A stretch of DNA of 7,950 nucleotides from Bacteroidota bacterium (GCA_024277695.1 JAJRUR010000152.1:1-7950), one strand, 5' to 3'. Numbered from the stretch's first letter, positions 1 through 6,411 are shown. The notes: a model not told the origin generated them from the sequence alone. Made by a program: numbers and translations.

Positions 1-925
1 AATCCAATAACAAAATCAAATCGCTTAGATCTATATTGGCAGCCAACAGTATAAACAACACCGATATCAATAGCACACTGATCGACTCCTTAAAGTCCAA
101 GATAGCATCTAACTTGGGCACCTTAAGCTCCGTCATAACCATACCCATAACTACTACTGCCAATAAACCGGATTCATGTGCAAAAATATCCGAACCTACA
201 AAAGTTAACAATACTACACCCAAAGTCAAAACATTGAGCAAATAATGAGGAACCCAATCCCGCTTTATCACTTGAGCCAGAAATATTGCCGCCATCAAAC
301 CTATCAACGCCCCCGAGGCTATAATTTTTCCAAATTGTAAGGCTACATGACGCGTAAATCCCGTCTCTCCACCGGAAATCACAAACTCAAAAACAAGTAC
401 AGCCACCAAAGCTCCCAAGGGATCAATCAAAATCCCCTCCCACTTCAGCACCGTAGAAATATTTCTATGCAAAGGCAAATTTCTCAATATAGGCGCAATC
501 ACTGTAGGTCCGGTCACAATAATCAATGCCGAAAACAAAAATGCCACCGGCCAGCTCAAACCTATGATCAGCTTTACAGCTAAAGCTCCTCCCAAAAATG
601 TTACTATCGATCCCAAAGTAATCAACTTGCCGATCACTCCCCCTACTCCACCTAACTCCTTGCGTTTCAAGGTCAATGACCCCTCAAATAATATGATCCC
701 AATCGAAAGAGAAACAAAATAGTACAATAACTCACCCGGAAATAATCCCTTACTACCATTAAACACAGGCTCAATCAACTTCTCACCATCTACTGTCCAT
801 AAAGTAGATAATGGACCTACACCCAAACCTATCAATATCAAAGGCAAAATCGCCGGCAGCTTAACCCGCCATGCTATCCATTGTGCCAGTACCCCAAGTA
901 TCACTATGCCTGCTAATTCTGTCAT
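1..925 (-). CDS. CPA1-type cation:proton antiporter, N-terminal part (truncated by window edge)
   Basis: An open frame runs on the minus strand from an ATG at 925-923 off the left edge, giving 308 residues without a stop. The protein is almost entirely hydrophobic helices starting at residue 4, as in an inner-membrane transporter. Recognisable CPA1 (NhaP-like) signatures are FEGSLTLKRKELG near 80-92, VTGPTVIAPILR at 137-148 (the crossover-helix region) and KWEGILIDPLGALVA at 161-175. Asp168 in that last stretch aligns with the ion-binding Asp of the family's ESLFND-type motif. From memory, the VTGPTVI plus EGILIDP combination is typical of the subgroup that carries a C-terminal TrkA-N/RCK domain; that part would lie outside the window. 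Expected role: exchange of Na+ or K+ for H+ in pH and salt homeostasis; the ion cannot be told from sequence. It is divergent from prfC. No Shine-Dalgarno or convincing -7 box is visible. Plus-strand open frames inside this region are shadows. Confidence 0.88.
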   Translation of the reverse strand, partial: MTELAGIVILGVLAQWIAWRVKLPAILPLILIGLGVGPLSTLWTVDGEKLIEPVFNGSKGLFPGELLYYFVSLSIGIILFEGSLTLKRKELGGVGGVIGKLITLGSIVTFLGGALAVKLIIGLSWPVAFLFSALIIVTGPTVIAPILRNLPLHRNISTVLKWEGILIDPLGALVAVLVFEFVISGGETGFTRHVALQFGKIIASGALIGLMAAIFLAQVIKRDWVPHYLLNVLTLGVVLLTFVGSDIFAHESGLLAVVVMGMVMTELKVPKLDAILDFKESISVLLISVLFILLAANIDLSDLILLLD

Positions 926-1186
926 AAAAGTAAAAATAACTTTTTTTCTTTACTATCAACAAGCAGAACCCTATCTAGTTGCCATTCTTTTTAAATCAAG
1001 CTACATCCGTTCCAACTTCAATTTGACATCTCCGCTTACAACAACAAAATATAATCCGTAAAAGCTTGTGAATAATAATAGACAAACCGCCTCCTATATT
1101 CAATCATAAGCTGACTCCAATATATTATTGACATAAGAATCCTAGCGAATTCCAGACCCTATCCAACCAAAAAACATAAAATCCAT

Positions 1187-1194
1187 TACTTTTG
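1187..1194 (+). promoter_or_regulatory. Putative Bacteroidota -7 box for prfC
   Basis: TACTTTTG matches the Bacteroidota -7 consensus TAnnTTTG exactly and ends only 7 bases before the prfC ATG. No good -33 TTG is visible at the usual spacing. If used, transcription would start at or within a few bases of the start codon, making the mRNA nearly leaderless. Confidence 0.5.
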
Positions 1195-1201
1195 CAGCCC
1201 T

Positions 1202-2794
1202 ATGGCCATTAATGCTTCATTCAGACGTGAAATAGAAAAAAGACGTACCTTCGGTATCATCTCACATCCCGATGCCGGCAAGACTACCCTTACGGAAAAA
1301 CTTCTGCTATTCGGTGGCGCTATCCAAGTAGCCGGCGCCGTCAAATCCAATAAGATCAAACGCAGCGCAACATCCGATTTTATGGAGATCGAGCGCCAAA
1401 GAGGTATCTCTGTCGCTACATCTGTGATGGCATTTGAGTATGGAGGTAAAATGATCAATATCTTAGATACTCCGGGGCACAAAGACTTTGCCGAAGATAC
1501 ATACCGCACATTGACCGCTGTGGACAGTGTCATCGTAGTTATTGATGTCGCCAAGGGCGTAGAGCAACAAACTAAAAAACTCGTCGAAGTTAGCCGCATG
1601 CGAGATACACCCATCATCGTATTTGTCAATAAACTGGATCGAGAAGGTAAGGATGGATTTGATCTACTCGACGAAATAGAACAAGACTTAGGCCTACAAG
1701 TCTGTCCTCTATCCTGGCCGGTAGGTATGGGACAACGATTCCAAGGAGTCTATAATATTTTTGAAAAAAATCTAATCCTATTCTCCGCCCATGGCAAGCA
1801 AGAAGGTGATGACATCACCAAAATCCAGGACCTCAATAGCCCAATTTTGGATCAACTGATCGGAGCACAAGCTGCCGAAGAACTCCGTAATGACATCCAC
1901 ACGATCCAAGAAATATATCCCGCATTTGATCGAGAGGATTACCTCCAAGGAAAGCTCTCTCCCGTCTTCTTTGGCAGTGCCATCAATAATTTTGGGGTCA
2001 AAGAATTATTGGATTGCTTTGTGCAGATCGCACCGCCCCCACTGCCACGACATACCGAAGAGCGTATCATCAGACCTGAGGAAGACCGGCTCACTGGATT
2101 TGTCTTCAAAATACACGCCAATATGGACCCAAAACATCGGGACAGAATCGCCTTTTTAAGAGTATGCTCAGGTATCTTTCGGCGCAATACGAACTACCTC
2201 CACGTACGTCAGGATCGCAAAATAAAGTTTTCAAATCCCACAGCCTTTATGGCTTCCAAAAAATCTATCGTCGATGAAGCCTATCCCGGTGACATCGTCG
2301 GACTCTACGACTCTGGCAACTTCATCATCGGTGATGGTATCACCGAAGGCGAAAAAATCCATTTCAAAGGCATACCACAATTCTCGCCGGAGCAATTTAG
2401 ACTCGTCATCAACCAAGACCCACTCCGATACAAACAACTCCACAAAGGTCTAACCCAGCTTATGGACGAAGGTGTAGCACAGCTCTTTGTCAAAGAAGAC
2501 AATAACCAAAAAATAATCGGTACGGTAGGAGCTCTACAGTTTGATGTCATCCAGTACAGACTCCAGCACGAATATGGTGCCTCCTGTACCTATGAAACCC
2601 TTCATATCTATAAAGCGTGCTGGATCGAAATACTTGATGAAGAAGATTATAAAAAATTCTATACCAGAAAGAAAAAAGATATCGCCAAAGATAAACACGA
2701 CCAACTCGTCTATCTCGCCGAATCCGCTTGGTCACTCAAAATGACACAAGAAAACTATCTCGGTATCAAGTTGCATTTTAAAAGCGAATTCTAA
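1202..2794 (+). CDS. prfC: Peptide chain release factor 3 (RF3)
   Basis: This 530-residue translational GTPase recycles class I release factors RF1/RF2 from the ribosome after termination, in the cytosol. The length fits the family (E. coli RF3 is 529). The G domain shows the P-loop HPDAGKTT (22-29), the switch I region ERQRGISVATS (64-74), DTPGHKDF (89-96) and NKLD (143-146). RF3-specific landmarks follow: the domain II stretch HANMDPKHRDRIAFLRV starting at 305, YPGDIVGL at 361-368, and GALQFDVIQYRL starting at 443 in domain III. The TFGIISHPDAGKTT context and the RTLTAVDS stretch after G3 favour RF3 over EF-G, LepA or TypA. The start at 1202 matches the family N-terminus (FRREIEKRRTFGI), and the next Met is residue 61. 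There is no Shine-Dalgarno, and a TAnnTTTG box ends 7 bases upstream. It converges on the TerB-like gene with a 24-base gap. No damage or missing key residue is seen. Confidence 0.97.
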   Translation: MAINASFRREIEKRRTFGIISHPDAGKTTLTEKLLLFGGAIQVAGAVKSNKIKRSATSDFMEIERQRGISVATSVMAFEYGGKMINILDTPGHKDFAEDTYRTLTAVDSVIVVIDVAKGVEQQTKKLVEVSRMRDTPIIVFVNKLDREGKDGFDLLDEIEQDLGLQVCPLSWPVGMGQRFQGVYNIFEKNLILFSAHGKQEGDDITKIQDLNSPILDQLIGAQAAEELRNDIHTIQEIYPAFDREDYLQGKLSPVFFGSAINNFGVKELLDCFVQIAPPPLPRHTEERIIRPEEDRLTGFVFKIHANMDPKHRDRIAFLRVCSGIFRRNTNYLHVRQDRKIKFSNPTAFMASKKSIVDEAYPGDIVGLYDSGNFIIGDGITEGEKIHFKGIPQFSPEQFRLVINQDPLRYKQLHKGLTQLMDEGVAQLFVKEDNNQKIIGTVGALQFDVIQYRLQHEYGASCTYETLHIYKACWIEILDEEDYKKFYTRKKKDIAKDKHDQLVYLAESAWSLKMTQENYLGIKLHFKSEF

Positions 2795-2826
2795 AAAAAG
2801 TGTACAGATCGCAGTCCTCTACACTT
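2792..2826 (-). terminator. Weak intrinsic terminator of the TerB-like gene
   Basis: Read on the minus strand, AAGTGTA (2826-2820) pairs perfectly with TACACTT (2804-2798) across a 15-base loop. The second arm runs straight into a T-tract down to 2793. The stem is only 7 bp and A/T-rich, so it is a weak call. The first arm overlaps the stop codon of the TerB-like gene, and the T-tract overlaps the complement of the prfC stop codon, so the site is squeezed between two convergent genes. On the plus strand no T-run follows, so it should not terminate prfC well. Confidence 0.4.
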
Positions 2827-3142
2827 CAATGACATGACGGAGCATCCATAAAAAATTGCGCTCCAATAGATCGACTTCTTCATCGGACTCAAATACGGCC
2901 TTGACAGATTGGAGCATTTGATTTCTATCTTCATCAGAACTCATAAACCGGTCTTTATGCGATTTTAACCATTGGATGACTTCATAATCTGAGTGTTGCT
3001 TAAAGAAATTATTCATTTTTTTAAACCGCTCATTTCCAAATCGCTTAACGATATACTCTACTTCTGTAGAGCGCACCTCCAAGTCAGCATGCGCTGCATA
3101 GATAAGTAATAATGTCCAGTAATCCTCTTGTGTGTACTCCAT
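2819..3142 (-). CDS. Small TerB-like helical protein
   Basis: A 107-residue soluble protein with no signal peptide or membrane segment. The pattern IYAAHADLEVRSTEVEYIVKR (14-34) and, later, QSVKAVFESDEEVDLLERNFLWML (78-101) resemble the two acidic helical repeats of the TerB fold, in which Asp/Glu residues follow a helix and can bind metal (here Asp20, Glu22, Glu27 and Asp87, Glu94). Short TerB-family proteins of this size are common in Bacteroidota, and their function is not established. The tellurite-resistance name comes from distant relatives and should not be read as a phenotype. There are no terZ/terD/terC partners in view, so it is an orphan. The gene has its own likely promoter (TAGCTTTG, 3184-3177), giving an mRNA leader of roughly 30 bases, and converges on prfC. 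The start is the only plausible Met. Confidence is high that this is a gene and moderate on the family. Confidence 0.78.
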   Translation of the reverse strand: MEYTQEDYWTLLLIYAAHADLEVRSTEVEYIVKRFGNERFKKMNNFFKQHSDYEVIQWLKSHKDRFMSSDEDRNQMLQSVKAVFESDEEVDLLERNFLWMLRHVIEV

Positions 3143-3176
3143 AAGAAGTATGTTATCAAATTGATTCTCTCAAAAA

Positions 3177-3184
3177 CAAAGCTA
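3177..3184 (-). promoter_or_regulatory. Putative -7 box for the TerB-like gene
   Basis: On the minus strand TAGCTTTG is an exact TAnnTTTG match, ending 34 bases before the ATG at 3142, a normal leader length. No clear TTG is seen at the -33 position. Confidence 0.45.
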
Positions 3185-3250
3185 CAATAATTATTTGATT
3201 GTGCATCCATACTGTCCTAAACGTTTTTAAAAGAACACGAGCACAAGCTA

Positions 3251-3258
3251 CAAATGTA
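3251..3258 (-). promoter_or_regulatory. Second TAnnTTTG match upstream of the TerB-like gene
   Basis: On the minus strand TACATTTG fits the -7 consensus. It lies about 110 bases upstream of the TerB-like start and would give a longer leader. A TTG occurs upstream, but about 25 bases away, wider than the usual 19-21. It could equally be chance in A/T-rich DNA. Confidence 0.2.
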
Positions 3259-3287
3259 ACTTTAGTTAAAAAATAAAATTCATCAAA

Positions 3288-3303
3288 CGGGTATTTGTAC
3301 CCG
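3288..3303. repeat. Perfect 6-bp hairpin CGGGTA/TACCCG
   Basis: CGGGTA and TACCCG are exact reverse complements with a 4-base TTTG loop. On the minus strand the stem is followed by a T-rich but interrupted tract (TTTGATGAATTTTATTTTTT), so it might act as a weak terminator of transcripts running in from the barrel gene. On the plus strand nothing terminator-like follows. Confidence 0.4.
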
Positions 3304-3368
3304 AGTCTTGTTCTTATGGTGAAAACAATATGAATGTCTATTTGTGTGTGTATGTGTTTGCTATATTT

Positions 3369-3504
3369 ACAGGTCGCCCCATTGGGGCTTTTGCTTCTTT
3401 TACCTATTGGCTAACTACAATCAGTTCGCCCCCTGTTTCATTAAGCTATTTTTTCATTTGCTCCACAGTAGTAAGCTGTTGGTAGCACCGTAGCTGCGAC
3501 CTGT
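3369..3504. repeat. 9-bp perfect inverted repeat, arms 118 bases apart
   Basis: ACAGGTCGC at 3369-3377 is the exact reverse complement of GCGACCTGT at 3496-3504. The left arm overlaps the first two bases of the GCCCC/GGGGC hairpin stem (3376-3388), so the two pairings compete. A third pairing, CACAGT near 3463-3468 with ACTGTG near 3507-3512, would enclose the right arm. A match of this length could occur by chance in a stretch this size, so the structure is a suggestion only. Confidence 0.3.
3376..3400 (+). terminator. Plus-strand terminator-like hairpin with no upstream gene
   Basis: GCCCC-ATT-GGGGC is a compact all-G/C 5-bp stem followed by TTTTGCTTCTTTT on the plus strand. This is the shape of an intrinsic terminator, though the T-tract is interrupted. 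The nearest plus-strand gene upstream, prfC, ended about 580 bases earlier, so if the terminator is real it ends an unannotated plus-strand transcript. Confidence 0.35.
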
Positions 3505-3564
3505 TCACTGTGTACTAGGGATTCTTTTAGGACGGAATCGGTTTTACATCTTTATATTAGAAAA

Positions 3565-5064
3565 TTATCTAAACCCAACAGTCAAAAATCCTGCGAGTTG
3601 TCTTGCCTCTATCGCTATAACCGGATCATCAGAAAATCTACTCGTATAAGGCAAATATCGCTCTTGACGGACAGATTGACGTACAGCCAAATCTATATAA
3701 AAACGCCCTGTATTGAATCCAATCCCTGCAGACAATAGTTGTTGTGGGTCACCATCCTTACGAGAAGCACCAAGCAACTGATAGCCCGCGCGTAATCTAA
3801 AAGGATGAAGAGCCAATTCCCCTCCCAACCTTATATTTAAGGCCGATTGCAACCCATCTTCTATCTGCTTGTTCAATGCATCCTCAAAAGCTTGATTAGC
3901 AGGATCACCATCACCAAGGTTTAGATCAAAACCGGTAGCTCCATAGTTGAGATACTCTATATCCGTACTGACAAATCCCTTTCTACCCAAAATCAGGCCG
4001 GCACCACCCGAAAATCTCCACGGAGTATTAAAATTGTATTCTGACTCACCCAAGGGAGACTCCGCAGTCCCACCATTAAACGGATTGTTGGGATCACTCA
4101 AGTCCTGTGCCCGGTAGGATAGATCCGCAGTAAACTCATCCGTCAGTACAAAACTTGTCGGAGTCTGGATAGCCAAGCCTAATCTTACTTTGGCCCAATT
4201 CCGTGGGTCGATGCTCGGCATAAATATGACTCCGACTTTGGCATGAATCCCCGTACCATCGGTTTTTAATGACTCTTCATACACTATACTTTGATACACC
4301 GGGATATCGGCATTGCGATCATTTTCAGTATAGCTCTTGGTTTCTTCATAACGGATAAATGGAAATCCCAGACTCGCTCCGAGGAGAAACTTTTCCTTAT
4401 AGTTACCCCCTAGACCGATCATCAACTCTTGCATGGCTCCTCGGCGTTCTATGCGTTGAGATTTGCTCAATAGTGCGCCTACAGGTACATCATTCGTAAT
4501 AAAAGTACCCTGGTCATCTTCGACAGTATATATCATTCCTACCTCATCCGCCAGTTGATCTCCCCAAGGGTCATTGATTCCATTATCTACAGCAGTCTCC
4601 AAGAATCGATCAGCCAATGAACCCTCACTGATCCCCGAATATTCGATCGTTTGATTAAAATTGGCCAACCGATTGAGACCGATAGTCCAGTTTGTGGTTT
4701 TCCATTTTCTACCCAAAGGTCGGTTGACAGAAACGTATCCTGCATTATTGATATTGATATTATTTTTTGATCTGGCGATAAGCAAACCGGCCGAATTGCT
4801 ATTCGTAAAATCGGATGTACTCCTCGCATTTTGATATCCGAGCGTAAATACATATTGATTCTTGCGATATGCTCCTAGTCCTGCAGGATTGAGACTAAGT
4901 ACCGAATAATCCGCCCCAATCGCTGACATACTACCCCCAACCCCGATGGATCGGGCTGTTCCACCTATAGTTTGGCGAGTGTATCGAATGGCATCTTGAA
5001 GAGTCTGAGCTTGGGCAAATACTCCAAAACAAATACATACTGCGGTATAGTAAATCTTATTCAT
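3565..5064 (-). CDS. Outer-membrane beta-barrel protein, OMPP1/FadL/TodX-like
   Basis: A 499-residue protein with a signal peptide (hydrophobic residues 4-16, Ala-Gln-Ala at 17-19, predicted cleavage after Ala19). The mature N-terminus carries the hallmark GGTARSIGVGGSMSAIGADYS (34-54) followed by NPAGLGAY (59-66), the motif block of Bacteroidota proteins annotated as OMPP1/FadL/TodX transport proteins or, loosely, hemin receptors. The rest alternates polar and hydrophobic residues in short strands with Gly and aromatic residues, as in a barrel, and ends in a strand-like LAGFLTVGFR. FadL relatives take up long-chain fatty acids or other hydrophobic compounds; the substrate here is unknown, and a role as a surface protein rather than a transporter is possible. 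The length is normal and the frame intact. It lies 159 bases downstream of the Ser/Arg-rich secreted protein gene on the same strand, with a terminator between. No clear -7 box is seen. Confidence 0.85.
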   Translation of the reverse strand: MNKIYYTAVCICFGVFAQAQTLQDAIRYTRQTIGGTARSIGVGGSMSAIGADYSVLSLNPAGLGAYRKNQYVFTLGYQNARSTSDFTNSNSAGLLIARSKNNININNAGYVSVNRPLGRKWKTTNWTIGLNRLANFNQTIEYSGISEGSLADRFLETAVDNGINDPWGDQLADEVGMIYTVEDDQGTFITNDVPVGALLSKSQRIERRGAMQELMIGLGGNYKEKFLLGASLGFPFIRYEETKSYTENDRNADIPVYQSIVYEESLKTDGTGIHAKVGVIFMPSIDPRNWAKVRLGLAIQTPTSFVLTDEFTADLSYRAQDLSDPNNPFNGGTAESPLGESEYNFNTPWRFSGGAGLILGRKGFVSTDIEYLNYGATGFDLNLGDGDPANQAFEDALNKQIEDGLQSALNIRLGGELALHPFRLRAGYQLLGASRKDGDPQQLLSAGIGFNTGRFYIDLAVRQSVRQERYLPYTSRFSDDPVIAIEARQLAGFLTVGFR

Positions 5065-5223
5065 CTGTCAAATATTGTTTTTTTTCTTCAGCTTATCCCT
5101 TTGTAAACATTATTTTTCTTTTTATGCTCCCTGTGGGGAATGTACAGGCACAAAAAAAGGTGGACAAAATGAATCATCCACCCAATCCCATATCTTAGAA
5201 AATATACGATTTATATTTATTTA
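5065..5223 (-). promoter_or_regulatory. Spacer and probable leader of the barrel gene
   Basis: After the terminator the minus strand carries an imperfect hairpin CCTGT/ACAGG (around 5130-5148) about 70 bases before the barrel start codon, followed by A-rich sequence. No TAnnTTTG box is found. The barrel gene therefore has either an atypical promoter or depends on readthrough from the upstream gene. Confidence 0.25.
5152..5182 (-). terminator. Intrinsic terminator after the Ser/Arg-rich protein gene
   Basis: On the minus strand GGTGGA (5182-5177) pairs with TCCACC (5164-5159) across a 12-base loop, followed at once by seven T residues (5158-5152). It begins about 40 bases past the stop codon. 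It is the clearest terminator in the window and would limit, though perhaps not abolish, cotranscription with the barrel gene. Confidence 0.75.
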
Positions 5224-6354
5224 CTATCTCCCCTTTCTACCACCTCCGGATCTACCAAAAGATCTAGAAGATGATCGACTAACACCGCGCGAACTTCTAG
5301 CTGATGACCTGCCACTGGATCTAGGTGCACTATAAGACGATCGACTACTGCTTGATCTTGTAGATCTATAGGATCCACCGGAACGTCGCGTACTCGAGCT
5401 GGGAGACTTATAGGATCTATTCGATCTATGTGACCTAGAAGAGTTTGCAGACTTTCTACTTGATCTAGCCGGCGAGGACTGTGTAGAGCGACTCTTGCGC
5501 TGAGTAGCTTTACGTGTTGAGTGTCTGTTACCCGATCTAGTACCATCTACCGGTCTGAAGCTTTTATAGCTATCCTTTCTAGCTTTTTTATTACGTTTTG
5601 TGGTCGTAGATGTACCATAAACTCGCTTACCACCGGTTCGCCCATCATCGGTAACGATTTTGCGATCAGCTCGCTTAGCGATATTTGGTCTCGGCTGAGG
5701 TGATATAGTACCTCGGCGTGGACTAGAAACTACAGGTCGATTTCTATCCAATCCGGCACGATTGTACCTTCCGGTTCCGACAGTTGGTCGGGAATTACCA
5801 TAGAATCCGGGTGGGCAATAAACCGCTCCATTGCCATATCCACCACCGTAACCATATCCACCACCATATCTACCGGCAGATCCGTATCCACCCCATCGCG
5901 AGTATCTTCTCCAAGGCCTCCAAGGACGATTGACAACATAGCCAATAGGTGAATAAAAATCTCGCCCAAAAACAATGTAGTCATTCCAGGCAAATGGATC
6001 ATAAAAAGAACCAAACGACACACCGAAGAATGGATCAAAAAACGGATTATATCCAAAACCTACATTGACAAAAGAGGGATTGTATCGCGGTCGATAAAAC
6101 CTGTTGATCCGTCTGGTGTATCGGTAACCATCATTATAATAGTTATTTACGACGACGGGGTGCTCCTCTTCTCCATACGCATCATCATAATCATAGTCTT
6201 CATCATAATCTGTAGTATAGTTCTCAGAAACTACCACATAGTCATCACTAACATTTGGGTCATAATAGACATCATCAAACTGGGCTTTTGCCAAGTTAGA
6301 CACCAACAGAGTCAAGCAGAGTCCGAAGGCGAATTTTAATACATTTTTTTTCAT
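5224..6354 (-). CDS. Secreted low-complexity protein: acidic, Tyr/Gly-rich, then Ser/Arg-rich
   Basis: A 376-residue protein of unknown function. A signal peptide is clear: Lys2-Lys3, a hydrophobic core at 5-19 and Ala-Lys-Ala at 22-24 with cleavage before Gln25. The mature protein has three blocks. Residues 26-64 are strongly acidic and Tyr-rich (DYDEDYDYDD at 49-58, Glu62-64). Residues 72-187 are rich in Tyr, Phe, Gly, Asn and Pro, with NPFFDPFFGVSFGSFYDPF at 103-121 and a GGGYGYGGGYG repeat at 164-174. Residues from about 260 to 376 are dominated by Ser and Arg with many RS/SR dipeptides and end in GGGRKGR. It has one Cys (180) outside the signal peptide. No catalytic motif is visible, and it is probably largely disordered. 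The charge runs from negative to strongly positive. From memory, similar proteins labelled vitellogenin-like occur beside OMPP1-type genes near proS in other Bacteroidota; not verified. The start fits the signal peptide, and no Shine-Dalgarno is seen. Confidence 0.85.
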   Translation of the reverse strand: MKKNVLKFAFGLCLTLLVSNLAKAQFDDVYYDPNVSDDYVVVSENYTTDYDEDYDYDDAYGEEEHPVVVNNYYNDGYRYTRRINRFYRPRYNPSFVNVGFGYNPFFDPFFGVSFGSFYDPFAWNDYIVFGRDFYSPIGYVVNRPWRPWRRYSRWGGYGSAGRYGGGYGYGGGYGNGAVYCPPGFYGNSRPTVGTGRYNRAGLDRNRPVVSSPRRGTISPQPRPNIAKRADRKIVTDDGRTGGKRVYGTSTTTKRNKKARKDSYKSFRPVDGTRSGNRHSTRKATQRKSRSTQSSPARSSRKSANSSRSHRSNRSYKSPSSSTRRSGGSYRSTRSSSSRSSYSAPRSSGRSSARSSRGVSRSSSRSFGRSGGGRKGR

Positions 6355-6370
6355 AATCTTAAATTTTGTA

Positions 6371-6400
6371 GTATTACGATACTCTCTTACGTATTACAAT
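6371..6400. repeat. Direct repeat GTATTACRAT, 20-bp period
   Basis: GTATTACGAT (6371-6380) and GTATTACAAT (6391-6400) repeat at 9 of 10 positions with a centre spacing of exactly 20 bp, about two helical turns. They lie 17-46 bases upstream of the Ser/Arg-rich protein start, where a regulator would bind. A related GTTACAATG occurs at 6526-6534, before proS. Operator function is inferred from position and spacing only. Confidence 0.35.
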
Positions 6401-6411
6401 GTGCAATTTAT

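Larger units (their letters stand above)
3143..3564. other. Gene-free 422-base stretch with inverted repeats; possible RNA gene or structured leader
   Basis: No open frame with coding character is seen on either strand. The stretch contains: a promoter-like TAGCTTTG and a second TACATTTG (3258-3251), both minus; arms AAGAACA (3231-3237) and TGTTCTT (3309-3315) enclosing a perfect 6-bp hairpin with a TTTG loop at 3288-3303; a GT-rich tract at 3344-3360; the hairpin GCCCC-ATT-GGGGC at 3376-3388 followed by T-rich sequence on the plus strand; and a 9-bp inverted repeat joining 3369-3377 to 3496-3504. It lies between two minus-strand genes, so it could be the 3' tail of the barrel gene, the leader of the TerB-like gene, or an independent small RNA. 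I do not recognise any known RNA family: the SRP RNA tetraloop region, tmRNA ends and tRNA arms were looked for and not found. Confidence 0.4.

Noticed and set aside
36..583. Two short plus-strand open frames (36-245 and 347-583)
   Set aside because: They are antisense to the antiporter, whose minus-strand reading has clear family motifs; their translations lack coding character.
1118..1130. CAATA-TAT-TATTG inverted repeat between the antiporter gene and prfC
   Set aside because: Five A/T-rich pairs are expected by chance in this spacer, and it is not at a promoter-like distance from a recognised box.
1186..2744. Several overlapping open frames on both strands inside prfC
   Set aside because: prfC is full-length and matches RF3 throughout, so these are frame shadows.
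3344..3360. GT-rich tract as a microsatellite
   Set aside because: Only about four perfect TG units, interrupted; too short to call a functional repeat.
3420..3435. CAGTTCGCCCCCTG as the T-arm of a tRNA
   Set aside because: No matching acceptor, D or anticodon arms could be built around it on either strand.
5075..5335. Plus-strand open frame of 86 residues beginning with a run of Phe
   Set aside because: It spans the spacer, the minus-strand terminator and the antisense of the Ser/Arg-rich tail; the composition is that of a shadow.
5217..6056. Alternative minus-strand frames (5217-5546, 5730-6056) within the Ser/Arg-rich gene
   Set aside because: They lack signal peptides or motifs and owe their length to the repetitive codons of the main frame.
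6344..6351. Run of eight A residues (coding strand) right after the start codon of the secreted-protein gene, as a phase-variation switch
   Set aside because: Lys-Lys after Met is normal in signal peptides and gives such runs; eight bases is short for a contingency tract and nothing else supports switching.
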